Positions 20,788-29,414 of a stretch of DNA of 64,000 nucleotides are shown one piece after another. The DNA lies in assembly GCA_002110465.1 (NCBI GenBank), contig NEED01000073.1:1-64000 (forward strand), given 5' to 3'. The DNA is from an unicellular cyanobacterium SU2 (GTDB taxonomy: Bacteria > Cyanobacteriota > Cyanobacteriia > Cyanobacteriales > Microcystaceae). Under the pieces are notes generated by a model. That model was not told where the DNA came from, made no database searches, and saw only the letters and a program-made list of their open reading frames with translations. The position numbers and the translations under genes were made by a program. Within the stretch, counting starts at the first letter, position 1; each line of letters starts with the position of its first letter.

Positions 20788-22206
20788 TTATTCCGAATCT
20801 AGATTTTTTAGTATTGCATCAATATTATTAAGAATGGGGTTTATATCATACCATTCAGTTCCAAATTCATTTTGATATTCATAAATAAAATTATTTTGCA
20901 ATAAACTTTGAGAATTTTCCTCGAATCCGCTCAATTTCTTATTCTTTGCAACTTCATCTAAAATTTTCCATTCTTGTTTATTGATTGCTCTCTTATAATC
21001 ATTTAATCTATCAACAATTGCTCGTCTAACTGTCGAATTTTTAAAAGGAGGAGCTTTTGTATCTTTGGGAATACATGAGAAAATAAGTATTAAAAGATTG
21101 CGGATATGCCCTCCACTCATCTGACAAATAATATCTAATGTGTTCAAGGATTCAAATAACCTGGAAATTGATTTTTTCTTGGTTTCTATGTTTTTTCTTT
21201 CCTCTAATGGTATATCTGGAAAGGCTCTAGCTAAAACCATATCTTTTAACATCTCAATTCCTTCTGGATGATTAGTATTATCTTCATTGGTAACTTGCAC
21301 CATTGGTAATCGTTTGGGAGCAACTCCAAAGGTATCGGTAACTTGTTGTAGTTCATTAGCAAATGTTAAGATGATAGGCATAGTATAAACTAAGTGACAG
21401 TTTAGAGACTTTAATAATCTTCCTTGTTCTACAAAGATTTTTTTTGCTACGTTAAAGCCTTCTGCAATACTCTCCCTTTTTGCAATCCTATCTAAATTGT
21501 CAATAATTACAACTAATCCTTGTTTTCCTTTTGCTTTTAGTTGCTGATTACAGCTATCTAGCAAATCTTCATTAATATATTTAATTAATTCAAGAATATT
21601 TGGCTCTATATATTCATCAAGAATATCCCGAATGGATTGGCTATCTTTAGCCTTTAGAGTCAATTCTCCTATTCCTACTGATAAAGAAACTGTATCTTGG
21701 TTATCGGAGTAACCTAGTTTAAGCTCCGGTATTTTAACCCCTGGTGCTGTGATTTCAGGGATGCCTAATTTAAACCCTTCCACTTTTGAAGTTAAAAGAT
21801 TGATCGCGCCTTGTAAATAGTTTTGGAATCGTTGAACTTTAGGTTGAATTCCAACACTTTCTAAACTTTCACTAACTTGGCGAGCAGTAGCCAGCAAAAT
21901 ATTACTAATTTCTACATTATAAGCGTTAAATTCCTCTGTAGATTCAAAATAAACCACAAAAAAGCCTTCATTTTCTAAATTTTCTTTAAGTTTTATTAAT
22001 TCTGTTGATTTCCCAATACCTGTATGCCCGGAGAAAAGTTGACAAGTTGGGTCTTCACTATCTAGGATAATAGCTAGCATTTCCTCAATAATACAAGATC
22101 CTCTAACACTGGAAAAATCAATATAGTATTCTTTTTGGATGGGATCTTTAAAATCAATTTCGCTGTTGGGGTTAAACGCCTTGGTAAGATTTCTTCTATT
22201 TATCAT
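20788..22206 (-). CDS. AAA-like P-loop ATPase, partner of STAND-WD40 gene
   Basis: 472 residues from the ATG at 22206; a TTG four codons upstream could also serve. Walker A is GHTGIGKST (about residues 58-66) and Walker B is GLVVIIDNLDRI (about 226-237), where the NLDR tail resembles STAND/KAP-like ATPases. Later motifs include VYTMPI and a C-terminal helical region with MSGGHIRNLL, a sensor-2-like Arg segment seen in AAA/STAND proteins. A central insert (about 120-185) is rich in GIPEITAPG-type strands. No transmembrane helix or nuclease motif is seen. It lies upstream of the 1810-residue STAND-WD40 gene on the same strand and is AT-rich like it, so I infer that they work together. Specific function not recognised. 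Confidence 0.8.
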   Translation of the reverse strand: MINRRNLTKAFNPNSEIDFKDPIQKEYYIDFSSVRGSCIIEEMLAIILDSEDPTCQLFSGHTGIGKSTELIKLKENLENEGFFVVYFESTEEFNAYNVEISNILLATARQVSESLESVGIQPKVQRFQNYLQGAINLLTSKVEGFKLGIPEITAPGVKIPELKLGYSDNQDTVSLSVGIGELTLKAKDSQSIRDILDEYIEPNILELIKYINEDLLDSCNQQLKAKGKQGLVVIIDNLDRIAKRESIAEGFNVAKKIFVEQGRLLKSLNCHLVYTMPIILTFANELQQVTDTFGVAPKRLPMVQVTNEDNTNHPEGIEMLKDMVLARAFPDIPLEERKNIETKKKSISRLFESLNTLDIICQMSGGHIRNLLILIFSCIPKDTKAPPFKNSTVRRAIVDRLNDYKRAINKQEWKILDEVAKNKKLSGFEENSQSLLQNNFIYEYQNEFGTEWYDINPILNNIDAILKNLDSE

Positions 22207-22365
22207 TATTACTATCAATCTTTATTAGCCACTATTATATTATTATATTGGAGCGTTGCTTGCTAATTTTGTAACATTTTTTATAGTATTTTACTGACTT
22301 TGAGGGTGATAATTGACTCAACATTATTTCAATTCAAAATAGTTTCCAAATAATTAATTATAAAC

Positions 22366-23709
22366 ATGACTTCTCTAACTACCTTTTGGGACAAGATTAA
22401 AGCTGAACTTTCTAACTTAGAAATTATTACTGATTCCCATCAAATCGCCAAACTATCCCTTGATTATTATCATTTTAGCCCCATTTTACAAGACCAATTA
22501 AAGGATAAACGGGGTGAATTAGTCGTCCGTCCCACCAATGAAGAAGAAGTTATTCAAATAGCCCAAACCTGCGTTAAGTATAAAATTCCCCTCACCGTTA
22601 GAGGGGCAGGAACAGGTAATTACGGGCAATGTATCCCCCTAAAAGGCGGTATTATTCTTGATACCAGCAAAATGAACAAAATTCACAGTATTCAACCAGG
22701 TACTGCTTGTGTAGAACCTGGAGTAAAAATGGCTGCTTTTGACAAGAAAGCGCACGAAATTGGTTGGGAATTGAGAATGGCTCCTTCTACCTATCGTACA
22801 GCGACTATTGGTGGATTTATTGGCGGTGGAAGTGTAGGAATGGGATCAATTACTTATGGACAATTACGCGATCGCGGTAATCTCAAAGCCTTACGAGTCG
22901 TCACTCTAGAAGACGAACCCTGTATTATGGAATTACGAGGGGATGAAGTCCAAAAAGTTAACCATGCTTACGGAACCAATGGCATTATTATTCAATTAGA
23001 AATTCCCTTAGCCCCCACCTATCCTTGGGCTGAAATTATCGTTGCTTTTGACGATTTTATGACAGCAGCGCGGTTCGGACAAGCCCTTAGCGACAGCGAT
23101 GGTATTGTTAAGAAGTTAGTCACCATTCATGCTGCCCCTATTTGTCGTTATTTTCCCTCATTACAAGAGTATCTTCCTAATGGCAAACATTGCGCTTTTT
23201 TAATGGTTTCTGAATATAATTTAGAAGCATTTCATGACCTAGTTTATGAATATCAAGGGGGATTAACTTATTTTAAAACTGCCCAAGAAGCCAATCACCG
23301 AACCAGCTTATTAGAATTTACTTGGAATCATACAACCCTTCATGCTCGTAGTATTGATCCAACCCTAACTTATCTCCAGACTTTTTATTTTACCCTAGAT
23401 AATGTTGAGCATTTTTATAATTATTTTGGGGATGAAGTAATGATTCACTTAGAGTTTTTGAAATTCGGGGGGAAAGCTATTCCAGGGGGCTTACAATTGG
23501 TTCGTTTTAGTACAGAAGAAAGGCTCAATGAAATTATTCGCTATCATGAAGAAAAAGGGGCAGGTATTGCTAACCCCCATACCTATATTCTTGAAGATGG
23601 AGGACGAAAAGTCATTGATCTTGAACAATTAGACTTTAAAAAACTGGTCGATCCCTACGGGTTAATGAACCCTGGTAAAATGAAAGGGTGGGAACAAAAA
23701 CAAACTTAA
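22366..23709 (+). CDS. FAD-binding (GlcD/PCMH-type) oxidase
   Basis: 447 residues. The PCMH FAD-binding domain spans about residues 30-215: VVRPTNEEEV, then VRGAGTGNYGQ (pyrophosphate-binding loop), CVEPGVKM, and GGFIGGGSVGMGSITYG. The C-terminal half is substrate-specific and less conserved, ending DPYGLMNPGKMKGW, the usual tail of FAD-linked oxidases that act on hydroxy acids. Substrate unknown; glycolate or lactate dehydrogenase activity is possible, but the protein is divergent. The ATG start leaves a normal N-terminal helix before the FAD domain. It is transcribed divergently from the ATPase/STAND cassette and marks the end of that accessory region. Confidence 0.85.
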   Translation: MTSLTTFWDKIKAELSNLEIITDSHQIAKLSLDYYHFSPILQDQLKDKRGELVVRPTNEEEVIQIAQTCVKYKIPLTVRGAGTGNYGQCIPLKGGIILDTSKMNKIHSIQPGTACVEPGVKMAAFDKKAHEIGWELRMAPSTYRTATIGGFIGGGSVGMGSITYGQLRDRGNLKALRVVTLEDEPCIMELRGDEVQKVNHAYGTNGIIIQLEIPLAPTYPWAEIIVAFDDFMTAARFGQALSDSDGIVKKLVTIHAAPICRYFPSLQEYLPNGKHCAFLMVSEYNLEAFHDLVYEYQGGLTYFKTAQEANHRTSLLEFTWNHTTLHARSIDPTLTYLQTFYFTLDNVEHFYNYFGDEVMIHLEFLKFGGKAIPGGLQLVRFSTEERLNEIIRYHEEKGAGIANPHTYILEDGGRKVIDLEQLDFKKLVDPYGLMNPGKMKGWEQKQT

Positions 23710-23772
23710 ACTCCACTTTAGATACAATAAGTGTAGAAATAAAAGAAGTAGTTTTGAGTTTTGTTTAATTCC

Positions 23773-24036
23773 CTAGTTTTTAACTTTTTTATGTTGGTTA
23801 AACTTGTCCAATTTATTACCACTTTTGTTCAAAATTTTCTGTTGATGACCAGAGTTTGTTTCCACAAGTTCACGGCGAAATGTTTCTAAATTTTGATTCC
23901 ACCATTGAGGAAGATAATTACCTTTTTTAGTTAGCCAATTTTTATAAATGAAGGTTAACAAACAAAGCAAAGAAAAGACTGCTAAAATTCTATAAATTAG
24001 GATAAAATTGACTTCTAAGTTGCGAGGATATTTCAT
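23773..24036 (-). CDS. Small membrane protein related to the 27.1 kb coiled-coil protein
   Basis: 87 residues with one N-terminal transmembrane helix (about residues 10-30) and a basic hydrophilic tail. The stretch ETFRRELVETNSGHQQ resembles ESFRRELHEPQSDYQQ in the 366-residue membrane protein at 27122-28222, and the topology (helix, then this motif) is the same. The larger protein continues into a coiled coil while this one stops, so it is either a short paralogue or a truncated copy. No convincing Shine-Dalgarno is seen upstream of the ATG. Function unknown. Confidence 0.45.
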   Translation of the reverse strand: MKYPRNLEVNFILIYRILAVFSLLCLLTFIYKNWLTKKGNYLPQWWNQNLETFRRELVETNSGHQQKILNKSGNKLDKFNQHKKVKN

Positions 24037-24223
24037 TAGTTCATCAAGAATTGAGTAATAGTATTATTGGTCTATTTAGTGTTTTCATTGGTGAATCTTA
24101 AATAACAAATGTGAAATTCTTGATAAAGGGAGTAATTAGTTAATAGTTAATGTCAAAATGAATGTAATTGATAAAAATCACTGAATATCAACAGAATACC
24201 TAGAGTAATTGAAAGATATAATT

Positions 24224-24907
24224 ATGACGCAAAATATAATTAAACCAAGTTCTTATATTCCCCCTTTAGAAAACGGAGACAGATTAACTCGCTACGAATT
24301 TGAAACCCGTTATGAGAAAATGCCTGATCTCAAGAAAGCGGAATTAATTGAGGGAATTGTCTATATGGGATCGCCTTTACGGATTAATCAACATGGGGAA
24401 CCTCATGGTGATATTATGGGATGGCTGAGTCTTTATAAATCCCTAACACCTAACTTACAATTAGGTGATAATTGCACAGTAATTCTAGATTCGGAAAATG
24501 AACCACAACCCGATGCCTTACTTAGAATAAAACAAGGTGGACAATCAACCGTTAATCAAAAGGGTTATGTTGAAGGTGCGCCAGAATTAATTGTAGAAAT
24601 TGCTGCAAGTAGCGTTTCCATTGACTTACATGATAAATTAAAAGCATATCGACGCAATCAAGTCCAAGAATATTTAGTCTGGCGAGTAGATGATAATGAA
24701 TTTGATTGGTTTAGGCTAAGAGAAGGAAAGTATATTAACTTAAATCCCGATCAAAATGGAATCATTAAAAGTCAAATTTATCTCGGTTTATGGCTGGATG
24801 TCAAGGCATTATTAACCGGTGATTTAGCTAAAGTTTTGGAAGTGTTACAACAGGCAATGGCGACAGAAGAACACAAAACCTTTGTCGAACAATTGAAGAG
24901 AAAATAA
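24224..24907 (+). CDS. Uma2-family (DUF820) putative restriction endonuclease-like protein
   Basis: 227 residues from the ATG at 24224 (a TTG five codons earlier is less likely). PD-(D/E)XK-fold Uma2 family: GDRLTRYEFE at the N-terminus, KAELIEGIVYM, EPQPDALLRI carrying the catalytic Asp, PELIVEIAASS with the Glu, then DKLKAYRRNQVQEYLVW, the conserved family signature. These proteins are greatly expanded in cyanobacteria, often as dozens of copies; their biological role is not established. A second member is at 45062-45610. The gene is convergent with the histidine kinase, 12 bases apart. Confidence 0.9.
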   Translation: MTQNIIKPSSYIPPLENGDRLTRYEFETRYEKMPDLKKAELIEGIVYMGSPLRINQHGEPHGDIMGWLSLYKSLTPNLQLGDNCTVILDSENEPQPDALLRIKQGGQSTVNQKGYVEGAPELIVEIAASSVSIDLHDKLKAYRRNQVQEYLVWRVDDNEFDWFRLREGKYINLNPDQNGIIKSQIYLGLWLDVKALLTGDLAKVLEVLQQAMATEEHKTFVEQLKRK

Positions 24908-24919
24908 CGCTCAAAAAAT

Positions 24920-26248
24920 TCAAATTATGGTATTCTTTCCTTCTATCATCGGTAAACTGACCTCAAAACAAGTGCCGACCCCAAGCTGACTACTAACAGT
25001 AATTTTGCCGCGATGATGTTGAACAATTGCCTGAGAAATAGCCAATCCTAACCCTGTCCCTCCACCACGACGGGAACGGGCTTTATCTGCCCGCCAGAAG
25101 CGGTTAAATACCAAGGGAAGATCTTTAGGCGCAATGCCAATTCCTGTATCCTGAACCGTCACCCGTCCTAAACGATGGTGTTGAGAAAGGGTGACAATAA
25201 CAAACCCTTTTTCAGGGGTATATTGCAGCGCATTCTGGATTAAATTGGAAAATAAACGGTTTAATTGACCTTTATCCCCCATAACAGATACTTTGTCTAA
25301 TGCTTGATATTCTAGGGTGAGGTTTTTTTCTTGGGCTAAAGGTTCTAACCAATCAACCAACTCCTGCAACAGATGATTAAGGGAAAGTTCGATCATTTCA
25401 CCTTCCGTAGGCATTTTTGTTCCTTCAGTACGGGCTAAAAACAATAAATCCTGGACTAAATGAGTCATCTGGTCCGTAGCACTGGCGATCGCCCCTAGTT
25501 TCCGCACATCTTTAGGATGAATCCGTTCAGGGTGGTTACGCATGACTTCTATGGAAGCTTTAATCGCCGTTAATGGGCCTCGAAGTTCATGGGAAGCATC
25601 GGCCGTAAACTGTTTTAATTGCTCCACACTTTGCTCAACAGGTTCTATGGCCTTTTTCGTGAGCCAGAAACCCCCAAGGGCTACAAATCCCAGAGTAGAG
25701 ACGATGACAATCACTAAGTTCCACAGTAGTTCTTGTTGTTCTTTTTGAATAACAGCTAAAGATTGACTAATCCGAACATAGCCTTCTAAAGATGGTTGAT
25801 TCAAACTAGACCGATCAATTGAAACAAACAGGGTAACAGTTCTAATAGGAGGGGAACTCTGATTCTGGGGCAACTGTAACGTTAAAAATCCAGGTTCAGG
25901 GGACAAAGAAGGGGACTTTATTCCTTGATGAGCTAACCGATATTTTCGCTCATTGAACCATTCAATACTCTGTTGTTTGGGATTAAACAAACTTTGCCAA
26001 GGAATATTATCAACCTGTCGAAAATATTGATCTCTTTGACGATCAACCCGACTTAGGGTCGGTGCGACAATTTCTGCTAGGGTTAAAAGCTGATCATCTA
26101 GCTGATTTGATAAATTACGGCTATATAAAATGTAGATTCCTGCACTAAAGAGAATTAAAATAGCCTCCATCACAACTAAATAAGTGAGAAGAAGGCGACC
26201 AAATAGACCTTGAAACATAGGTGAGTAAGATTCATCATAAAGTTCCAC
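24920..26248 (-). CDS. Sensor histidine kinase
   Basis: 442 residues. Transmembrane helices at about 18-42 and 172-195 flank a periplasmic sensor region of about 130 residues. The H-box is FTADASHELRGPLTAIKAS, with the phospho-accepting His near 221. The N-box is LIQNALQYTP, G1 is DTGIGIAPKDLP, the F-box is VFNRFWRAD, and G2 is GGTGLGLAIS. The response regulator gene lies 109 bases upstream on the same strand, so the two form a cognate pair. The overall build resembles cyanobacterial OmpR-class kinases such as those sensing metals or redox; the ligand cannot be read from the sequence. Confidence 0.93.
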   Translation of the reverse strand: MELYDESYSPMFQGLFGRLLLTYLVVMEAILILFSAGIYILYSRNLSNQLDDQLLTLAEIVAPTLSRVDRQRDQYFRQVDNIPWQSLFNPKQQSIEWFNERKYRLAHQGIKSPSLSPEPGFLTLQLPQNQSSPPIRTVTLFVSIDRSSLNQPSLEGYVRISQSLAVIQKEQQELLWNLVIVIVSTLGFVALGGFWLTKKAIEPVEQSVEQLKQFTADASHELRGPLTAIKASIEVMRNHPERIHPKDVRKLGAIASATDQMTHLVQDLLFLARTEGTKMPTEGEMIELSLNHLLQELVDWLEPLAQEKNLTLEYQALDKVSVMGDKGQLNRLFSNLIQNALQYTPEKGFVIVTLSQHHRLGRVTVQDTGIGIAPKDLPLVFNRFWRADKARSRRGGGTGLGLAISQAIVQHHRGKITVSSQLGVGTCFEVSLPMIEGKNTII

Positions 26249-26357
26249 GTTGTACCACTAATCTAAGACTACAAGATGCTCTCTCCCTGTGTATTGTTTA
26301 TTTTGCCAAAGTTCGTGGTAAGGACTCTAGTCCGATCATGACTTACTGCCCCCAGAA

Positions 26358-27041
26358 TTACCGTTTCTGTTCTTCTTTAAGACGATATCCAAGACCATAA
26401 ACTGTCTCAATGACATCGGGACAACTCCCCACTGCTTTGAGCTTTTGCCTTAAACTGCTGATATGGGCTTTCACTGTAGCTTCTTCAGGGAGTTGCTCAA
26501 GGGGCCAAAGATGATCTAGGATTTGAGTCCGACTAAATACCCGATGGGGATGACGGAGAAAAAATTCAAGCAGACGATACTCTTTCGGACTAAGGGTTAA
26601 TAGATTTTCCTGATAAAACACTTCGCAGGTATTGGGATCAAGGGATAAATCGCCCCAGCTTAACACGGGGGGTAAACTTGATTCTCCTCGACGCAATAAC
26701 GCCCTAATTCGGGCTGATAATTCTTGAAGTGCAAAAGGTTTGACTAGGTAATCATCTGCTCCGGCATCAAGACCGGTTACTCGGTCATTTACTGTATCCT
26801 TGGCGGTAAGCATTAAGATTGGGGTTTGGCAACCAGCAGCACGCAACCGACGACACAGGGAAATGCCATCGATCTTGGGTAGCATAATATCTAGCAAAAT
26901 GAGGTCATACTCGAAAACATCAAGGAGTTCCCAAGCGGCTTCTCCATCATGGGCAACTTCAACCAGATAGTGGCGATCGCTGAGATCTTCAACCACCGGG
27001 AGAGTAATATTTTCATCGTCCTCCACGAGTAAAATTTTCAT
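26358..27041 (-). CDS. OmpR-family response regulator
   Basis: 227 residues. The receiver domain has the acidic pocket EDDE (about residues 7-10), phospho-acceptor Asp in LILLDIMLPKIDG (about 51), Thr in MLTAKD and Lys in YLVKPFA. The C-terminal winged-helix DNA-binding domain (about 130-224) includes LSPKEYRLLEFFLRHP and ends VYGLGYRL. It is partner of the kinase just downstream. The upstream coiled-coil membrane protein gene is 80 bases away on the same strand, and all three may form an operon. Regulatory targets are not visible. Confidence 0.95.
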   Translation of the reverse strand: MKILLVEDDENITLPVVEDLSDRHYLVEVAHDGEAAWELLDVFEYDLILLDIMLPKIDGISLCRRLRAAGCQTPILMLTAKDTVNDRVTGLDAGADDYLVKPFALQELSARIRALLRRGESSLPPVLSWGDLSLDPNTCEVFYQENLLTLSPKEYRLLEFFLRHPHRVFSRTQILDHLWPLEQLPEEATVKAHISSLRQKLKAVGSCPDVIETVYGLGYRLKEEQKR

Positions 27042-27121
27042 AAGATTTCTTCAAAGCTATTTTTTGACTAAAATAAAAGTAATCAGTTAATAATTTTCTT
27101 TTTTCGCTAAACCAGATTAGA

Positions 27122-28222
27122 TTATTCCACCTCAGCAAAGCCAATTTGATTACTGTCTGACAGACTCCCTGGACGATTTGCTCCCCATTTAGCCACTTGT
27201 TCTAAGATGGAAGTCGATAGCTGGGAGCGACGGGAAGCTTCAACCAAATCATAGCTACTGCCCTTACGCAGAGAACGTATCGCTGTTTGAACTTGGTAAT
27301 AGGTGCGTGTGCCGTAATGAATTTTTCCTTTGATGCCAGCTACTAGAAGTCCTACGGTCAAATCATTGGCAAGGTGAATTGCTCGATCTCTAGGGGTTTC
27401 ATCGGGGATAGTTTCCTGGGTTTTCAGGGGGACTAATCTTGAGAGTAGAGGCTGATTGTTTAGTTCATTTGTGTCATTTACTGAGTTTTCTGACCATTGG
27501 GGGGGGTTTTTAATCTCTTCTTGAGCCACTTTTTCGGTTTCTGCCCTAGGTACTATGGTCATCGCTATGTGAGGGGTTGTCCGTTCAGGTTGCTTTGATT
27601 GAGACGACGATCTACTCAAAGAGCTTTCTGGTATTTCTTGAGGGTTGTTTTGATTAACATCCTTTGATGGTCTGGGGGTTGCTGAGTATTGATGATCAGT
27701 GACATGACTCAGTGGGGATCTTGGTTCCATATCTTGATAGCGATTGAGTTGCCCCTCTTGAAGACTATTCTTGTTAAGCTTCAAGGATATCGAAGTCTGC
27801 GTGATGTTTCTAAGATCTTGAGAAGAGGGGATCATCTCCATTGCTTGTCTCACCGTACCAGTCGTCTCTCGGATATTTCCTTGAGATGAAGAAAGGTTAG
27901 GGGTGGATGAGCCATTGATCCCATTAACAAAATCTTTAATCGTTTTATAAGTATCTAATTCAGCTTTAAGGCGTTGAATCTCTTGATTATAAACTTGTAG
28001 CTTGTGATCTTGGTCTTGGATGTGTTGCTGGTAGTCCGACTGTGGTTCATGAAGCTCTCGGCGAAAACTTTCTGACTTGTTATTTTCGTGGGGAACTTTG
28101 GCGATTATTTCAGGTTTCTGCTCTCGCATTGAAAGCATAAATACCACTACTAGCAATGCTATGACCCCATTAATTTGGAGTAAAGTTGTTATGACAGAGA
28201 GTAAAGGTTTCATGAATTTCAA
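27122..28222 (-). CDS. Membrane-anchored coiled-coil protein of unknown function
   Basis: 366 residues. One N-terminal transmembrane helix (about 12-32) is followed by a coiled-coil segment (about 50-100; QDHKLQVYNQEIQRLKAELD), a long low-complexity Ser/Pro/Gln-rich middle, and a conserved-looking C-terminal block (about 275-345; RDRAIHLANDLTVGLLVAGIKG in outline). No enzyme motif. It lies directly ahead of the response regulator/kinase pair on the same strand. The motif ESFRRELHEPQSDYQQ links it to the 87-residue protein at 23773. Function not recognised; possibly an accessory to the two-component system, by position only. Confidence 0.65.
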   Translation of the reverse strand: MKFMKPLLSVITTLLQINGVIALLVVVFMLSMREQKPEIIAKVPHENNKSESFRRELHEPQSDYQQHIQDQDHKLQVYNQEIQRLKAELDTYKTIKDFVNGINGSSTPNLSSSQGNIRETTGTVRQAMEMIPSSQDLRNITQTSISLKLNKNSLQEGQLNRYQDMEPRSPLSHVTDHQYSATPRPSKDVNQNNPQEIPESSLSRSSSQSKQPERTTPHIAMTIVPRAETEKVAQEEIKNPPQWSENSVNDTNELNNQPLLSRLVPLKTQETIPDETPRDRAIHLANDLTVGLLVAGIKGKIHYGTRTYYQVQTAIRSLRKGSSYDLVEASRRSQLSTSILEQVAKWGANRPGSLSDSNQIGFAEVE

Positions 28223-28666
28223 TTTCTCACTTTTCGTTTATCTTTAGCCAGACATATCAAAATTTACAGATCATACTTTCTTCAAAATAGTGTTTTGGGA
28301 CTTTTTTAAAACAATCTTAATATTTGCGGCAAATTCAAGAGCCTTATCAATTTAGCTATTGATCTCACCTGATTTTAATTAAATAAACCTCCTATCTTTC
28401 AAATATTAATCAGGAAAAAACCTAATGAAATTTTAATAAACTCCTTAATAACCATTAAAAACTTACTTTTAATTTACATGGTTAAGTTAATTTGAGTTAT
28501 TTCTCTCCTGAGTGGGTTGGCCTAAATGATAGAGTATAGTTATAAGAAAGCTTATCATAAAAGGAAAAGCGTGGTTGTGGTCAATGGATAGGCACTCCCG
28601 AAACGTCAGAACAAAGGGTATAGTCGAAATTGTTCTCTTTACTTGTAGTAAGGAGAGCCTAAAATA
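28223..28666. other. Intergenic region, 444 bases
   Basis: AT-rich divergent spacer between the coiled-coil gene and the rimI-like gene. I see no RNA gene or mobile element. The last part before 28667 carries an AAGGAG Shine-Dalgarno (about 28650-28655). A frame on the minus strand at 28487-28687 is not convincing as a gene. Promoters for both flanking genes must lie here but I cannot assign them firmly. Confidence 0.5.
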
Positions 28667-28711
28667 ATGTTGATTGAGCAGCAGCAAATCAATGTCATCT
28701 CCACGCCTTAA
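28667..28711 (+). CDS. Possible 14-codon leader ORF overlapping rimI start
   Basis: ATG TTG ATT GAG and so on to TAA encodes MLIEQQQINVISTP. It is the only start in this stretch placed correctly (about 11 bases) behind the AAGGAGAG Shine-Dalgarno at 28650. It overlaps the ATG of the acetyltransferase (28692) in another frame, so translation of the acetyltransferase may depend on it. It could equally be a chance frame. Confidence 0.25.
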   Translation: MLIEQQQINVISTP

Positions 28712-29234
28712 ACTCAGCCAGCCTCAATTACATCAACTAAACCAACTGGTTGAGTTAGACCGCCTTTGTTTGGGGGGATTATGGACACCAGCAGGTTATA
28801 AGCGAGAGTTAGATAGTCCCAATAGTAGCTTCTTAGTCTTATTCTTAGAATCGACTCAATCTATCATTGGGTGCGGCTGTTTCTGGGCAATTTTAGAAGA
28901 AGCTCATATTACCTTACTAATGATTCACCCAGACTATCAAAGACAGGGACTCGGACAATTACTCCTGTATGGTTTACTAAAAGAAGCCGTCAATCGTCAT
29001 CTCGAACGGGCGACATTAGAAGTGCGAGCTTCCAATCAATCAGCCCTCTCCCTTTATGAGAAATTTGGCTTTCAACAGGCAGGACGACGCAAAGGTTACT
29101 ATCAACCCACAGGAGAAGATGCTCTAATTCTCTGGCGAGGAGACTTACAACGCCCCCAATTTAAAGAACAGTTGTCCGATTGGGGGCCATCTATTAGCGA
29201 TCGCCTGAATCAATATGATTGGCAATTGAATTAG
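28692..29234 (+). CDS. rimI: RimI-like ribosomal protein alanine N-acetyltransferase (GNAT)
   Basis: 180 residues from ATG 28692; an in-frame TTG at 28674 would add six. GNAT fold: motif A HPDYQRQGLGQLLLYGLL (about 85-102) carries the QxxGxG acetyl-CoA loop. ERATLEVRASNQSALSLYEKFGF follows in outline, with the NxxAxxLYxKxGF signature of RimI. Expected reaction: transfer of acetyl from acetyl-CoA to a protein N-terminus, classically ribosomal S18. The last third (about 150-180) is a short extension. The Shine-Dalgarno upstream fits a leader frame better than this start. Confidence 0.88.
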   Translation: MSSPRLKLSQPQLHQLNQLVELDRLCLGGLWTPAGYKRELDSPNSSFLVLFLESTQSIIGCGCFWAILEEAHITLLMIHPDYQRQGLGQLLLYGLLKEAVNRHLERATLEVRASNQSALSLYEKFGFQQAGRRKGYYQPTGEDALILWRGDLQRPQFKEQLSDWGPSISDRLNQYDWQLN

Positions 29235-29329
29235 GGAAAGGGAAATCTAGAAAAAATGGTCTTGAGAACAATGACCACAGGAACGATTAACAAAAAACTT
29301 AAGAAAAATTTTATTTCATTCTCTAACAT
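29231..29329 (-). CDS. 32-residue single-pass membrane peptide
   Basis: Reading frame MLENEIKFFLSFLLIV..., 32 residues, with one hydrophobic helix (about 7-24) and a basic C-terminal end (KTIFSRFPFP). An AGGAG Shine-Dalgarno sits 5-6 bases before the ATG, better than that of many larger genes here. It overlaps the last codon of the rimI-like gene by four bases in convergent orientation and is divergent from clpC. It resembles small photosynthetic or cytochrome complex subunits in size, but I recognise no family. Confidence 0.5.
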   Translation of the reverse strand: MLENEIKFFLSFLLIVPVVIVLKTIFSRFPFP

Positions 29330-29414
29330 ATTGACTCCTAGATAACAGCCACTAAAGAAGGCTGTGCTAGAATCAGCTTACACGGGAAAGCAGCAGGTGA
29401 TGGATAAATAAATC

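Noticed and set aside
28487-28687. 66-codon minus-strand frame upstream of the rimI-like gene
   Set aside because: No Shine-Dalgarno, no recognisable motif, and it overlaps the leader and start of rimI.
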